A stretch of 64,000 nt of DNA from Rhodospirillales bacterium (GCA_028281845.1 JANQJD010000015.1:62001-126000), one strand, 5' to 3'. Numbered from the stretch's first letter, positions 17,765 to 26,812 are shown. Notes: generated from the letters alone by a model not told the origin. Made by a program: numbers and translations.

Positions 17765-19549
17765 ATGTCCCTGTCCGTGGTCTCTTCGCCCGCGAGGGCC
17801 GGTTGGTTGTATATCTTTCCCTTCTTGGCTTGGTTGCCAATTGTCAACCGTCGTACCCTTGCGGCGGATTCTATTGCAGGCATAACTGGTGCAATAGTAG
17901 TTTTACCTCAAGGAGTTGTTTTTGCTACTATTGCTGGTATGCCACCAGAATATGGACTTTATGCTGGAATGATTCCCGCTATTATTGCGGCTCTCTTTGG
18001 CTCATCCTGGCATTTAGTATCAGGACCAACAACAGCTGCTTCTCTCGTTTTGTTCTCCTCTTTGAGTGCCTTAGCAGAGCCGGGAACCCTACAGTATGTG
18101 CAGCTTGCCTTGACACTCACATTCATGGTCGGTGCTATAGAATTGGTGATGGGGTTGTTCCGGCTTGGGACAATTGTTAACTTCATCTCTCATGCCGTTG
18201 TCATTGGCTTTACCGCTGGCGCTGGAGTCCTTATTGCGGCAAACCAGATACGGAACTTCTTTGGGTTGTCTATTCCACGTGGTGCTGACTTTCACGAAGT
18301 GATCCTCCATCTTGTGACTCATCTTGATCAGGTAGACAGGCCAACCACGGCTGTTGGTGTTGCAACACTAGTTATTGGGGTACTGACTAGACGTTTTTTC
18401 CCGCGAATTCCTTACATGATTGTTGCTATATTAGCTGGCAGCGCAGTTGCCTTTGGCTTTAATCACTTCATCCCTGGCAGTGTTCTAACAGTTGGCGCTC
18501 TTCCGGGTGGGTTACCCCCCCTGTCGGCACCTGTTTTTGCACCTGACATGTGGCGCACTCTTGCGCCAACTGCTTTAGCGATGACTTTGTTCGCCTTAAC
18601 AGAAGCCTTATCCATCGCACGCGCTTTGGCAGTACGTAGTGGTCAAGGAATAGATAGCAACCAGGAGTTCATAGGTCAGGGGCTCTCAAATCTGGTCGGT
18701 GCTTTTTTCTCAGGCTATGTGGCCACAGGCTCATTTAATCGTAGTGGCCTTAATTATGAGGCAGGTGCCCGTACTCCACTTGCAGCGATCTTTAGTGGTT
18801 TACTTCTTATAATAATCGTTCTTTTAGTGGCCCCATATGCTGCTTTCATGCCAAACGCTGCCATGGCAGGTGTGCTTTTCCTCGTTGCCTGGGGGCTCAT
18901 TGATCGTCATCATATCCGACAAATCATCCGCGCCAGTCGTTCAGAGACAGCAGTACTAGGCGTGACGTTCAGTGCAACATTATTTCTTGAATTAGAACTG
19001 GCCATTCTCGCTGGGGTGATTCTCTCCCTCCTTTTATATTTGAGTCGCACTTCACGTCCGCAGATTCTTGTACGTGTTCCAGATCCAGAGAGTCCAGCCC
19101 GTAAATTTACATCTGATCCCATGCTTCCTGAATGTCCACAGCTCCGTGTGATACGTGTTGATGGATCCTTGTTTTTTGGAGCCATTAATGCATTCCAGGA
19201 AACGCTACGCTCTTTTATCCGTGACAACCCTGATCGTAGACATTTGATGATCGTAATGTCAGGAGTGAATTTCATTGATGTAGCAGGCGCTGAGGCACTC
19301 GTGCAGGTTGCTCGTGATTACAGAACCCGTGGAGGAGGGCTATACCTCCTACATGTCAAAGAGGGAGTCCGTGCCCAACTAGAGAAGGGTGGATGGATAA
19401 ACGATATTGGTGCTGAGCATTTTTTTCGCTCAAAGACAGAAGCTTTGCGCACAATCTACCGCCGTCTGAACTACAACCGTTGCCAAGATTGTGGTAAAAA
19501 GGTGTTTGTCGAATGTGTACGTCTGGGGAGACAGGAACCAATGGAATAA
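17765..19549 (+). CDS. SulP-family anion transporter with STAS domain
   Basis: A 594-residue inner-membrane SLC26/SulP protein. About 10-14 membrane segments span residues 15-440, with the family's conserved PQG and GL(Y)AG-type motifs near 48-68. A cytosolic STAS domain covers about 460-560 and has the expected FIDVAGAEAL segment. The C-terminal tail carries a CQDCGKKVFVEC cluster not part of the STAS core. Substrates in the family are sulfate, bicarbonate or dicarboxylates; not decidable here. A strong GGAGGGGG ribosome site lies just before the ATG. Confidence 0.94.
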   Translation: MSLSVVSSPARAGWLYIFPFLAWLPIVNRRTLAADSIAGITGAIVVLPQGVVFATIAGMPPEYGLYAGMIPAIIAALFGSSWHLVSGPTTAASLVLFSSLSALAEPGTLQYVQLALTLTFMVGAIELVMGLFRLGTIVNFISHAVVIGFTAGAGVLIAANQIRNFFGLSIPRGADFHEVILHLVTHLDQVDRPTTAVGVATLVIGVLTRRFFPRIPYMIVAILAGSAVAFGFNHFIPGSVLTVGALPGGLPPLSAPVFAPDMWRTLAPTALAMTLFALTEALSIARALAVRSGQGIDSNQEFIGQGLSNLVGAFFSGYVATGSFNRSGLNYEAGARTPLAAIFSGLLLIIIVLLVAPYAAFMPNAAMAGVLFLVAWGLIDRHHIRQIIRASRSETAVLGVTFSATLFLELELAILAGVILSLLLYLSRTSRPQILVRVPDPESPARKFTSDPMLPECPQLRVIRVDGSLFFGAINAFQETLRSFIRDNPDRRHLMIVMSGVNFIDVAGAEALVQVARDYRTRGGGLYLLHVKEGVRAQLEKGGWINDIGAEHFFRSKTEALRTIYRRLNYNRCQDCGKKVFVECVRLGRQEPME

Positions 19550-19883
19550 TAATAATAATTTTAAAAAATTTTAATTTCTTTTTATTTTAGTTCACCTTAG
19601 CCCTTCATGTTGAAGAGAAAAGCATGGCAGATGGCGGTTTTGTTTAGAAGTGGAGTGGAGGTGGGCGGGAGATTTCCACTGTCGGGCCAAGCACTTTTTT
19701 TGGAGGGTTTGCATTGCCATTGCAAAGGAATGCCTGAGTGCTCACTCAAAAAAAAGCTGTAACCTGTTACATATTGTATTCCTGGCCGGGGGTGAGTGTC
19801 TGCCTCACAATCTCCCTCTCCGCAGTTGGCTCTTTAATTTTTAATTTTATTAATTGAAAGTTAAAAATATTGAAGGTTGTATT
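19550..19883. other. 334-bp intergenic region before rpsT
   Basis: It starts with an AT-only stretch containing (AAT) repeats and an A/T inverted repeat near 19560-19575, a possible sulP terminator. The rpsT promoter should lie in the right half. No ORF of merit is seen. Confidence 0.45.
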
Positions 19884-20168
19884 ATGGCAAACCACTTATC
19901 TGCTAAAAAACGTATTCGTCGTAATGGACGCCGTGCGATAATCAATCGTATGCGGGCTAGCCGCATACGGACATACATACGAAAGGTAGAAGAATCTATT
20001 ACAGCATGCGATAAGAAGCACGCTGAAGTAGCGTTTTATGCAGCCATGCCAGAACTCATGCGGGGAGTCAACAAGGGCATTCTCCACCGTAACACAGCCG
20101 CGCGTAAGATCTCTCGTTTGTGTGCACGTCTCAAATCTCTCACGCAGTCGCAGCAGTACACGGGTTGA
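19884..20168 (+). CDS. rpsT: 30S ribosomal protein S20
   Basis: A 94-residue basic helical protein, normal length for S20, starting [12 protein letters not shown] and rich in Arg/Lys. It binds 16S rRNA early in 30S assembly. GAAGG precedes the ATG at 19884; an in-frame ATG 30 bases upstream gives an unusual extension and is not used. In many alphaproteobacteria rpsT lies beside dnaA, but here the next gene is a convergent FNR-like regulator, so that linkage is broken. Confidence 0.97.
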   Translation: MANHLSAKKRIRRNGRRAIINRMRASRIRTYIRKVEESITACDKKHAEVAFYAAMPELMRGVNKGILHRNTAARKISRLCARLKSLTQSQQYTG

Positions 20169-20294
20169 CGCATATCATATTTATCTTATCATATTGGCCA
20201 TTGGATCACTTCACTATCCCATGGCATGGGACGCGATTATCACAACAACCGGGAGGATTTAGTGTGAAAACCCCGTGGAAAGGGAATCACCAGT

Positions 20295-20317
20295 ATGCTA
20301 GATGCTAGGTATGCTAG
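20295..20317. repeat. Three copies of ATGCTAG
   Basis: ATGCTAG at 20295-20301, 20302-20308 and 20311-20317, in the gap between the convergent rpsT and regulator genes. Confidence 0.7.
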
Positions 20318-20369
20318 CGTCGGACGGCTGGCCATGTATGTTTAGGCTTGAGTCAGGGGAGGGACGTTT

Positions 20370-21077
20370 TTAAGATTCCTTTGCAATTGTATGCAGCATC
20401 TGGATATTGCAACGAAAGCGATTTAATCCGAGATGATGTATTGCACCAGACCTCTTCAGATCCGCAATAATTCTGCTTGTTGTTTCAGGAGTTGTCCCAA
20501 GAATAGCGGCTATGTCTTCACGGCCGAGGAGTGTGCATAGGCTGTTGTGAGGCTTATCTTCCAGATAGAGAAATAAACGTGCTATTCTCGCACGAATAGA
20601 CCCTGTCGCCAGCAATGTCAGCCATTCGTCTGCTTGGTGTACAGAGTCGCAAAGTCTTTGCATGATCTGCTGATATAATTCTTGGTATGAAAGGGCCAGC
20701 TCATACACGATGTCACGCGGAATACGACAGGTGAATGTTGGGGACAGAGCCGTTGCCGTATGCTCATACGGACTGCCGAGCAGCGTTTCAAGGCCAAGAA
20801 CGCTTCCATGCCTGGCCAATCGGACAATTCTGTAACTGCCGTTAGGTAGGAAACGTGAGAGCTTCACAAGGCCAGAACGGATAGTAAAAATAGCACTACC
20901 TTCACAACCAATATCGTATATTGACGCCCCAGCATTAAACTGAATATCTTCTATCGGAAGGCGCATTTCTGCGAGATTTTCAATAGGAATGACAGAGAAG
21001 AGTGCTGCCTGGTGAATGGAGCAAGATTCACAATGAACCATTCCATGCCAGTTACCGACTATACCACTTTTCTTCAT
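20370..21077 (-). CDS. Crp/Fnr-family transcriptional regulator, FNR-like
   Basis: A 235-residue regulator with an N-terminal cyclic-nucleotide-binding-type beta barrel, a dimer helix (about 125-160) and a C-terminal winged helix. The N-terminus HCESCSIHQ matches the FNR cluster loop: C16 and C19 align with FNR C20 and C23, and C117 (FTCRIP) with C122. The position of FNR C29 is Ala25; an extra C58 exists. The recognition helix has E198, S201 and R202 with FNR spacing, predicting a TTGAT-N4-ATCAA-type site. It ends the Mo-oxidoreductase operon, 44 bp after the HybE-like gene, so oxygen or redox control of that operon is likely. AGAGGGGA precedes the ATG. Confidence 0.9.
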   Translation of the reverse strand: MKKSGIVGNWHGMVHCESCSIHQAALFSVIPIENLAEMRLPIEDIQFNAGASIYDIGCEGSAIFTIRSGLVKLSRFLPNGSYRIVRLARHGSVLGLETLLGSPYEHTATALSPTFTCRIPRDIVYELALSYQELYQQIMQRLCDSVHQADEWLTLLATGSIRARIARLFLYLEDKPHNSLCTLLGREDIAAILGTTPETTSRIIADLKRSGAIHHLGLNRFRCNIQMLHTIAKES

Positions 21078-21121
21078 TATTCCCCTCTACTGGCAGCCAA
21101 GGCTGAATTTTTTGTAAATCA

Positions 21122-21655
21122 TTATGACCGCTCGAGAGGTTTTGTCTCCCCCAAACGAGTAAAAATCTCTCGGCGGGAAACCTCTCTACTATACTCCCGG
21201 TAGATCGTTTTGCGTTTTCTATTTTCTGCCAGGAGATTCCATGCTGTTAAGACGGCCTCCGCATCAGGATAGCGTTCCATACAGAATATAAGAGGTTGTA
21301 GAAGGTAATGGCCTAGATGAGAATCAAAATTTAGATGCGCTTTATGTTGTGTGTCAAATACAGTGAATCTAATTACAGGCCCTAAGAGATGTCCCTCTGC
21401 ATCCTGACCATCTACTGGCTGGTCCGGCAAAAATAAACCGGGGTTTATATCTGGAGTCAGGAGATTGGCGAGCATCCATGGCGTGAGAATCAAGAGTACA
21501 CGCCAGAATTCAAGCCTGTGTAGCGAATAGATTCTAACCGGTAGGGCAGGGTTGCTCGTGGCCTGCTGATTCATGAATCGTGAGCGGTAGCCATTGAACA
21601 TGGCAATCACATAATTTTTTAAGGCTGCATCAGCATGTAGAGCTGTTGGGCGCAT
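21122..21655 (-). CDS. HybE-like hydrogenase/Tat assembly chaperone
   Basis: A 177-residue protein resembling the [NiFe]-hydrogenase assembly chaperone HybE/HupJ family. The diagnostic stretch, NPALPVRIYS then a Trp and LILTPWMLANLL (about residues 35-68), matches HybE's NPAL...TPWFMN core. HybE recognises the Tat signal of a hydrogenase subunit. No hydrogenase gene is visible; instead the gene overlaps a TorD-type chaperone by 26 bp in an operon with a Tat-exported Mo enzyme. I infer that it serves that enzyme. The ATG at 21655 has AAGGA ten bases upstream; an earlier in-frame ATG at 21763 would overlap torD more deeply. Confidence 0.75.
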   Translation of the reverse strand: MRPTALHADAALKNYVIAMFNGYRSRFMNQQATSNPALPVRIYSLHRLEFWRVLLILTPWMLANLLTPDINPGLFLPDQPVDGQDAEGHLLGPVIRFTVFDTQHKAHLNFDSHLGHYLLQPLIFCMERYPDAEAVLTAWNLLAENRKRKTIYREYSREVSRREIFTRLGETKPLERS

Positions 21656-22256
21656 ACGCCAAACATCCTTCCGCACGAATCTCCCCCCAATTGCAATCAA
21701 AAGGCTTTTCCCGGAAAAGAACACATAGCATTCCCTTGCGGGCCACTGAAGAAAATAGGCCACTAATCTGGCGAGCTATTTCTCGATAAAACTGCATTCT
21801 ACTACCATATTGTAGATCATTAGTAAAGCGTGGGACCCATGACTCCAAGTAGTGAGACCAGAACCACTGCAGCTGGGCTTCATGGCGTTGCTCTATAAGA
21901 CGTGCAGCACATTCAAGCATTGTCCCCAGAAAATCTTCAAATCCTACTGCCGTAACTTCGAGGCTAAGAGAATCGTAGAAGGAACGCAATTCCTCCAAAA
22001 GAGGACTGTTTCCAAGGCACCCATGTAGGTATGCAGAAGCGAACGGTGGACAGACTGTGTGCGGAAAACCACTCAGGAACAACCGCGTATGTTCAGCCTG
22101 CCAAGTTTCAAGTGAAACGGAGCGAGCTTCTTCTACAGCTCCGACTAACCATGGCCAGGTCGCAGACAGCTCACCCAATGCCTCGAGAGCGTCGTGTCCC
22201 GGCGCTCCCAGAAGCTGAGCCAGAAGGTACAGCATGTCGGACGATGGATTTTTCAT
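21630..22256 (-). CDS. TorD/DmsD-family Mo-enzyme chaperone
   Basis: A 208-residue helical protein of the TorD/DmsD redox-enzyme maturation family. The signature EHTRLFLSGFP followed by CPPFASAYLHG (about residues 55-80) matches the family's Y/HxxLF...PPYxS core. Such proteins bind the Tat signal of a molybdoenzyme until the cofactor is inserted. It lies 72 bp after the NrfD gene and overlaps the next chaperone gene. The start at 22256 has GAGG six bases ahead; a GTG at 22268 is an alternative. The C-terminal tail is Cys-containing and poorly conserved-looking. Confidence 0.85.
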   Translation of the reverse strand: MKNPSSDMLYLLAQLLGAPGHDALEALGELSATWPWLVGAVEEARSVSLETWQAEHTRLFLSGFPHTVCPPFASAYLHGCLGNSPLLEELRSFYDSLSLEVTAVGFEDFLGTMLECAARLIEQRHEAQLQWFWSHYLESWVPRFTNDLQYGSRMQFYREIARQISGLFSSVARKGMLCVLFREKPFDCNWGEIRAEGCLAYAPNSSTC

Positions 22257-22328
22257 GAAAGACCTCACAAGTCAGCCATGCAGTCCTGCACTACACTACA
22301 GTGGTATCACCATCGCCTAGCGGAAAAC

Positions 22329-23303
22329 TCACGTTGGGTAAACATAGATTCCAGCAGCCATAAAATAATCCCGTAACAGAAAACCGCCTATAAGAACCAA
22401 AACGGCCGCTGCAACAGTTGGTAAGTGATTTTGTCCTTGACCACGACTCAGAACACTTCTTAATTCGAGTAGAAAAGGTGCGACGAGCCCTAGTCCGATG
22501 AAACCAAGCAACCATCCCAAGTCATGGAACAGAAGGTCTGCTGAGACTCTCGCCGAGAGAGATCCTCTTGTGAGATACATGTAAAATAAGAAAATCACTA
22601 ACAATTCTGTTGCGAGGAGCAAAACGTCAGCACGCTCATAAAGGCTGCGTAATACAGTGTCCTTTTCATCGTGGCCCATAAAAATATGCATAATCAGTAT
22701 CAAAAGGGCACAAGCAGTAGAGAAAGCAGAAACTGTAAAAAGAATTGGCACCCCAGGATTATTCCAAAGTGCTACGGCGGGGAAGGACTGCAGGAGGAGA
22801 CCAGTGTAGACTGCCACACCCAGACCACTTATAGCGGCAAATATTCCTAGTATTTTATGTACATTCCCGCTCCCTGCTATATTACCTAGCCCATATACGA
22901 TTCTGGTCTTTAATACAGATGAAATAAACGGTAAGCGTAATAAAGAAGGTGATCCTATTATGTAAGGGAGAATATAGAGAAGACTAGCAATCAGCATCCA
23001 CGAAATGAACTGCGTTCCCCAGGCAATCCAAGCATCCGGTTTAAAAAAAATAGCGAGGGGATTCAGGACGTGCACGACTGCTGTATGGTTGGCGAGATGA
23101 ATGAAAAGCAGTCCTGAACCGCCACCAACCATGATCAAACCAGTGAACGCACCCCATATAGCCAGAGTCTTGTGGGACTTGAGATATATGTCTGTTAAGA
23201 AGGTGATTGTCATCGTGGCAGCCCCAAGACCGCCAAGATAAAGGTAGATGGCAAACCATGTAGTCCATAAATGCTGCGTTTCATAGGTGACATTGACTTC
23301 CAT
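22329..23303 (-). CDS. NrfD/PsrC-type membrane subunit (quinone-linked)
   Basis: A 324-residue protein with about eight to nine membrane helices, of the NrfD/PsrC family. These subunits anchor periplasmic Mo/Fe-S enzymes and exchange electrons with the quinone pool. Family-like features include the early TWFAIYLYLGGLGAA segment and conserved Asp/Glu and His residues in helices. The ATG at 23303 overlaps the ferredoxin stop by one base (TGATG); a GTG at 23306 would overlap by four. Coupled translation of the three enzyme subunits is therefore likely. Confidence 0.92.
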   Translation of the reverse strand: MEVNVTYETQHLWTTWFAIYLYLGGLGAATMTITFLTDIYLKSHKTLAIWGAFTGLIMVGGGSGLLFIHLANHTAVVHVLNPLAIFFKPDAWIAWGTQFISWMLIASLLYILPYIIGSPSLLRLPFISSVLKTRIVYGLGNIAGSGNVHKILGIFAAISGLGVAVYTGLLLQSFPAVALWNNPGVPILFTVSAFSTACALLILIMHIFMGHDEKDTVLRSLYERADVLLLATELLVIFLFYMYLTRGSLSARVSADLLFHDLGWLLGFIGLGLVAPFLLELRSVLSRGQGQNHLPTVAAAVLVLIGGFLLRDYFMAAGIYVYPT

Positions 23304-23914
23304 CACACATCCCTCTTCATCTCATTGATGTAATAGACGTGCGGGCGTGTTCCTAACTGTGGCATTAGAGGCTGTGCAATACCGCTTGCTGCCATTTTCG
23401 CAACATAATCTTGTGGATCATCAAGATCGCCAAACAGCCGCGACGCACCAACACAAGTCTCGACACATGCCGGTTTACGACCTGCATCTATACGTTGTGC
23501 ACAAAAATTACACTTATCATAGCCAGGTGATGTCCGTCTCAGATTTCCATAGAATACCTTGCCTTCCCGTATGTCAGCGTATGTGAGCTCGTAACGGGCT
23601 CTGTAGGGACATGCCATCTCACAGGCTCCGCAACCCATACACAAATTTTCATCGATGAGGACAAGCCCGTCTGGGCGCTGATAGGTAGCGCCTGTCGGGC
23701 ACACCGTTAGACAAGGTGGATTCTCACAATGATTACAAAGTCTAGGGAAGAAACGACGACGGACATCATCCCCTATCCCTATTTCTTGGTCATGAACATA
23801 TGTTCTCCATATGTTCTTCCATACTGGGGTTTGGTTCTCTATGGCACAGGCCGTCATACAAGCGTTACAGCCTACACAGGTATTGAGGTCTATCAACATC
23901 GCATAGCGAGTCAT
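23303..23914 (-). CDS. Four-cluster ferredoxin subunit of a molybdopterin oxidoreductase
   Basis: A 203-residue electron-transfer subunit of the PsrB/PhsB/TtrB/DmsB kind. Sixteen cysteines form four [4Fe-4S] motifs: CVGCNACMTAC (residues 13-23), CNHCENPPCLTVCP (60-73), CMGCGACEMACP (92-103) and CNFC with a later CVETC (about 135-155). It would pass electrons between the quinone-linked NrfD subunit and the Mo subunit. There is no own Tat signal, so it probably travels with the catalytic subunit. Its ATG overlaps the upstream stop as ATGA. Confidence 0.94.
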   Translation of the reverse strand: MTRYAMLIDLNTCVGCNACMTACAIENQTPVWKNIWRTYVHDQEIGIGDDVRRRFFPRLCNHCENPPCLTVCPTGATYQRPDGLVLIDENLCMGCGACEMACPYRARYELTYADIREGKVFYGNLRRTSPGYDKCNFCAQRIDAGRKPACVETCVGASRLFGDLDDPQDYVAKMAASGIAQPLMPQLGTRPHVYYINEMKRDV

Positions 23915-26682
23915 ATTTCAGTCCCCTTGTCTGTGATCTTACGCACGCGCACGGTGAATTCCTGTGAACGGAACCCAGCAACAACTGGATCAACCTGATA
24001 GGGAATGAGCTTATTTATGGCCGTACCAACATTGTGACTACGAGTCAGGGCTGGATTCTCAGTCCCGAAAGAGGAATAGAGAAACAAAGAGTCTCGTTGC
24101 ACGAGACGAGTCACGTATGCCCTCCCCATAGCCTCCTGACCAGAGAGAATATTAGAAATCTTAATTCTATCCCCTGTTCTAATGTGAAGCAAATCAGCCC
24201 TCTCAGGATGTACCCAGATACCAGTATAAATATCACTCTTTAACATGTTAATTGCAGCTAAGACAGGGTTGTTACTATTTGTAGAACCATAGGAAACTGT
24301 GGGTGTTTTTCCATAAATAAAGTAAAATTCATCGGTATCCAGTTTATCCTTCATACTCTTATCAGCACGGCAGACGGCTGGTATGTATGTAGCGATCGGG
24401 CTAAATTCTGGTTTTTGATTATTAAAGGAAGCAAAAAGATTACTGTAAAATTCTAAGCGTCCACTCGGAGTAAGCATGGGCAAGTAACGTGGCATTCCGG
24501 CACGTGCGAGGACGTCTTCTTTTTTCTCTTCAAAAAATACCCCTTTCTCCCGCAGCTCCCTATCAAGGACATCAGGAGAAATATGCAATTTTTTAGCAAA
24601 CATTTTCAAAGAAACTTCTCGACATGCTTCAGTAAAAGGGTTCTTCTCACCCTCTTTGACCTTCTGCTGATAGGCTGCTTGAATCTGCGTTGCTGGAAGG
24701 CCAGTGAGCTTCTCTGCAGCGCCCAGAAAATGATCGACTCTACCGCTGAGAATTTCAGTCATTTTGAAAAGAATTTCAGGAGATTCCCGGGTGTCATACA
24801 ACGGTGAGATGGCCGCATGACGTGTCACTAACGCTAAGTCATGATTAACACCGTTGCCATAGAGGATAGGCTCATTCCGTTCCAGGTAAGTGGAACTTGG
24901 CAGTATTACATCCGCATAAGGAGTCGTGTCCGACGGTAACACATCCACTACTATGACAAGCTTCATGTCCTGGTTCTGCAGTATCTGCTTCCAGTGGCTG
25001 TCAGAGTAGTAGTGTCTTACTGGGTTAGCGGCGTTGATCAGAAGAGCACGACACTTATAAGGTTGTCCATTATAGGTCAGCTTACCCTCTACAGCCTCCT
25101 TAAGACCAAAATCCGACATCGCTGGTAAAGCGACTGTAAATCTGCCAGCATTACGTTCTTGTTCACTATACGCAAAGCTCCATCCTGGCTTACCATGTGG
25201 CCAATGCTCGGGATTGGATACGGCATCGATAACCATGTTGGCGAATGGTAAACCGGCGAGAGAGCTCAGTGGTGCATGGACCTGCTGACCAGCTTTCCGA
25301 GATTCGAAATATCGAAGGGCCTTGTGGTGAAACTCCCCGGACATAATCCAACCGCCCTCCACATCGATCCCACCTGTTAAGGCTTGTAGCATGGCCTGAA
25401 CGCGTCGCAGCATCATGACGTTGCCGTAACGAGCGCCGTGCCAACCAGGATCAACAATAGCAGGACGATTCAGCGCAAATGCGCGAGCAATACGGCGGAT
25501 CGTCGCAGGATCGACTCCTGTCGCTTGGGCAGCCCATTCAGGGGTGTTATTTTTAATCTCCGCAATTTGTGCCTCTAGCACTGTCATCGCTGATTGAGTG
25601 TCTACTGTAAAGCCAACAGGTGTTGTCAGACGCGGTTTGACAGGACGACCGTTGACATCGGTTGTATTATCATTACTCACTGCTGGTAAAGTACGCACAG
25701 CATCTGGTTCAGAAAGGACCTGCGGCTGGCCTTGCTCATCTGTCAAAATTTTCAAGGAGCCGTCATGATGGCGTGTGACGAGAAACGGCAAATTAGTATG
25801 ACGAACAACGAATTCTCTATCGTATAGCTCTTCCGTCAAAATCACATGGAGCATGGCCAAAACAAAATCGAGGTCTGTCCCAGGGCGAATAGCAATCCAT
25901 TCATCTGCTTTAGCAGCAGTTTCTGATTGGCGTGGATCTAAGGCGACGACATAAGCTCCTTTTTTGCGGGCTGTTGCAAAGCGTACCATCCGTGCTGTTG
26001 AAACAGCACCAATTGAAGCGTTATTGGAGATAAACAAGATATATTTGGCGTTATCGTAATCTGGTAGAATCTCATCATGGACATTAAAGTTACCGGTGAC
26101 TGCATCTGTGCCAAGGTGACCCGTGGTTACACAGTGCTGCATTGGTGAAGCGACAATGTTGGGAATACCATTACCCATTGCGAAGGGGACTGCCCAATAC
26201 ATGTAGAACACACAACTGGTCCACCCCCCCACCATGGTCCATTCCCACGGCTTGATATTTTCTTGCTGTGTTTTTTCGGCAATGTAATTCCAGGCTTCTT
26301 CCCATGATGCAGAACGGAAGGCGTATTCTCCGCGCTTTGAACCTGTGACCCGGATCAGGGGAGTCTTAAGACGGTCTGTATCATATGTCTGGCGAAGCCC
26401 AGACTGCCCACGTGCGCAGATTTTCCCTCTGTTGAGGGTTGAGTTTGGATTGCCGTCGAGCTTGATGATTCTTTTTGTACCTTTAGTTGTCTGTGTAGTG
26501 ACACGTATATTACAAAGAGAAGAACAAAAATTACATATACTATATGTTGTTTCTGTGTTCTCAGCATTTTTTTCTGTTTCGCTACGCAAGGGACTTGGCC
26601 TGAGCAGTGCCAAGGCAGCACCGCTACAGGCTGTTGCCGCCATCAGTGAACGCCGCGACAGCTTTGGAAATTGCCAGGCCAT
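23911..26682 (-). CDS. Tat-exported molybdopterin oxidoreductase catalytic subunit (Psr/Phs/Ttr-like)
   Basis: A 923-residue DMSO-reductase-superfamily enzyme. The Tat signal has SRRSLM at residues 9-14. A [4Fe-4S] site is formed by C50, C53, C57 and C89 (Cx2Cx3Cx31C). C184 (MQHCVTTGH) is the probable Mo ligand. A C-terminal cofactor-binding domain (about 770-920) closes the protein. With a four-cluster ferredoxin, an NrfD subunit and a TorD chaperone it resembles polysulfide, thiosulfate, tetrathionate or arsenate-type reductases; ArxA/ArrA-type use cannot be excluded. It is the first gene of the operon, with a candidate FNR box about 75 bp upstream. Confidence 0.92.
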   Translation of the reverse strand: MAWQFPKLSRRSLMAATACSGAALALLRPSPLRSETEKNAENTETTYSICNFCSSLCNIRVTTQTTKGTKRIIKLDGNPNSTLNRGKICARGQSGLRQTYDTDRLKTPLIRVTGSKRGEYAFRSASWEEAWNYIAEKTQQENIKPWEWTMVGGWTSCVFYMYWAVPFAMGNGIPNIVASPMQHCVTTGHLGTDAVTGNFNVHDEILPDYDNAKYILFISNNASIGAVSTARMVRFATARKKGAYVVALDPRQSETAAKADEWIAIRPGTDLDFVLAMLHVILTEELYDREFVVRHTNLPFLVTRHHDGSLKILTDEQGQPQVLSEPDAVRTLPAVSNDNTTDVNGRPVKPRLTTPVGFTVDTQSAMTVLEAQIAEIKNNTPEWAAQATGVDPATIRRIARAFALNRPAIVDPGWHGARYGNVMMLRRVQAMLQALTGGIDVEGGWIMSGEFHHKALRYFESRKAGQQVHAPLSSLAGLPFANMVIDAVSNPEHWPHGKPGWSFAYSEQERNAGRFTVALPAMSDFGLKEAVEGKLTYNGQPYKCRALLINAANPVRHYYSDSHWKQILQNQDMKLVIVVDVLPSDTTPYADVILPSSTYLERNEPILYGNGVNHDLALVTRHAAISPLYDTRESPEILFKMTEILSGRVDHFLGAAEKLTGLPATQIQAAYQQKVKEGEKNPFTEACREVSLKMFAKKLHISPDVLDRELREKGVFFEEKKEDVLARAGMPRYLPMLTPSGRLEFYSNLFASFNNQKPEFSPIATYIPAVCRADKSMKDKLDTDEFYFIYGKTPTVSYGSTNSNNPVLAAINMLKSDIYTGIWVHPERADLLHIRTGDRIKISNILSGQEAMGRAYVTRLVQRDSLFLYSSFGTENPALTRSHNVGTAINKLIPYQVDPVVAGFRSQEFTVRVRKITDKGTEI

Positions 26683-26706
26683 CTAGAATTCCCTTCCCTT
26701 TATGAT

Positions 26707-26812
26707 CTCGTATGCTCTTGATGATTAGTTACTCTGATACCATGACGCACTGACAGATATCAAAATACTGCGAGCACAAAACTGAGAAACATCATTTTTC
26801 AGAGCATACGAG
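26707..26812. repeat. 11-bp perfect inverted repeat flanking the Mo-operon upstream region
   Basis: CTCGTATGCTC at 26707-26717 and GAGCATACGAG at 26802-26812 are exact reverse complements, 84 bp apart. They bracket the candidate FNR-type site. Function unknown; could be paired operators or the base of a leader structure. Confidence 0.75.
26750..26763 (-). promoter_or_regulatory. Candidate FNR-type operator upstream of the Mo-oxidoreductase operon
   Basis: CTGAC-AGAT-ATCAA matches TTGAT-N4-ATCAA at 8 of 10 positions, with one perfect half. It is centred about 74 bp before the ATG of the Mo subunit, a suitable place for activation. The FNR-like regulator at the end of the operon has the matching E-S-R recognition residues. 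A proposed site only. Confidence 0.4.

Noticed and set aside
20169..20369. Possible replication origin beside rpsT, as dnaA is often near rpsT in alphaproteobacteria
   Set aside because: No dnaA gene and no clear DnaA boxes or AT-rich unwinding element; the gap is short.
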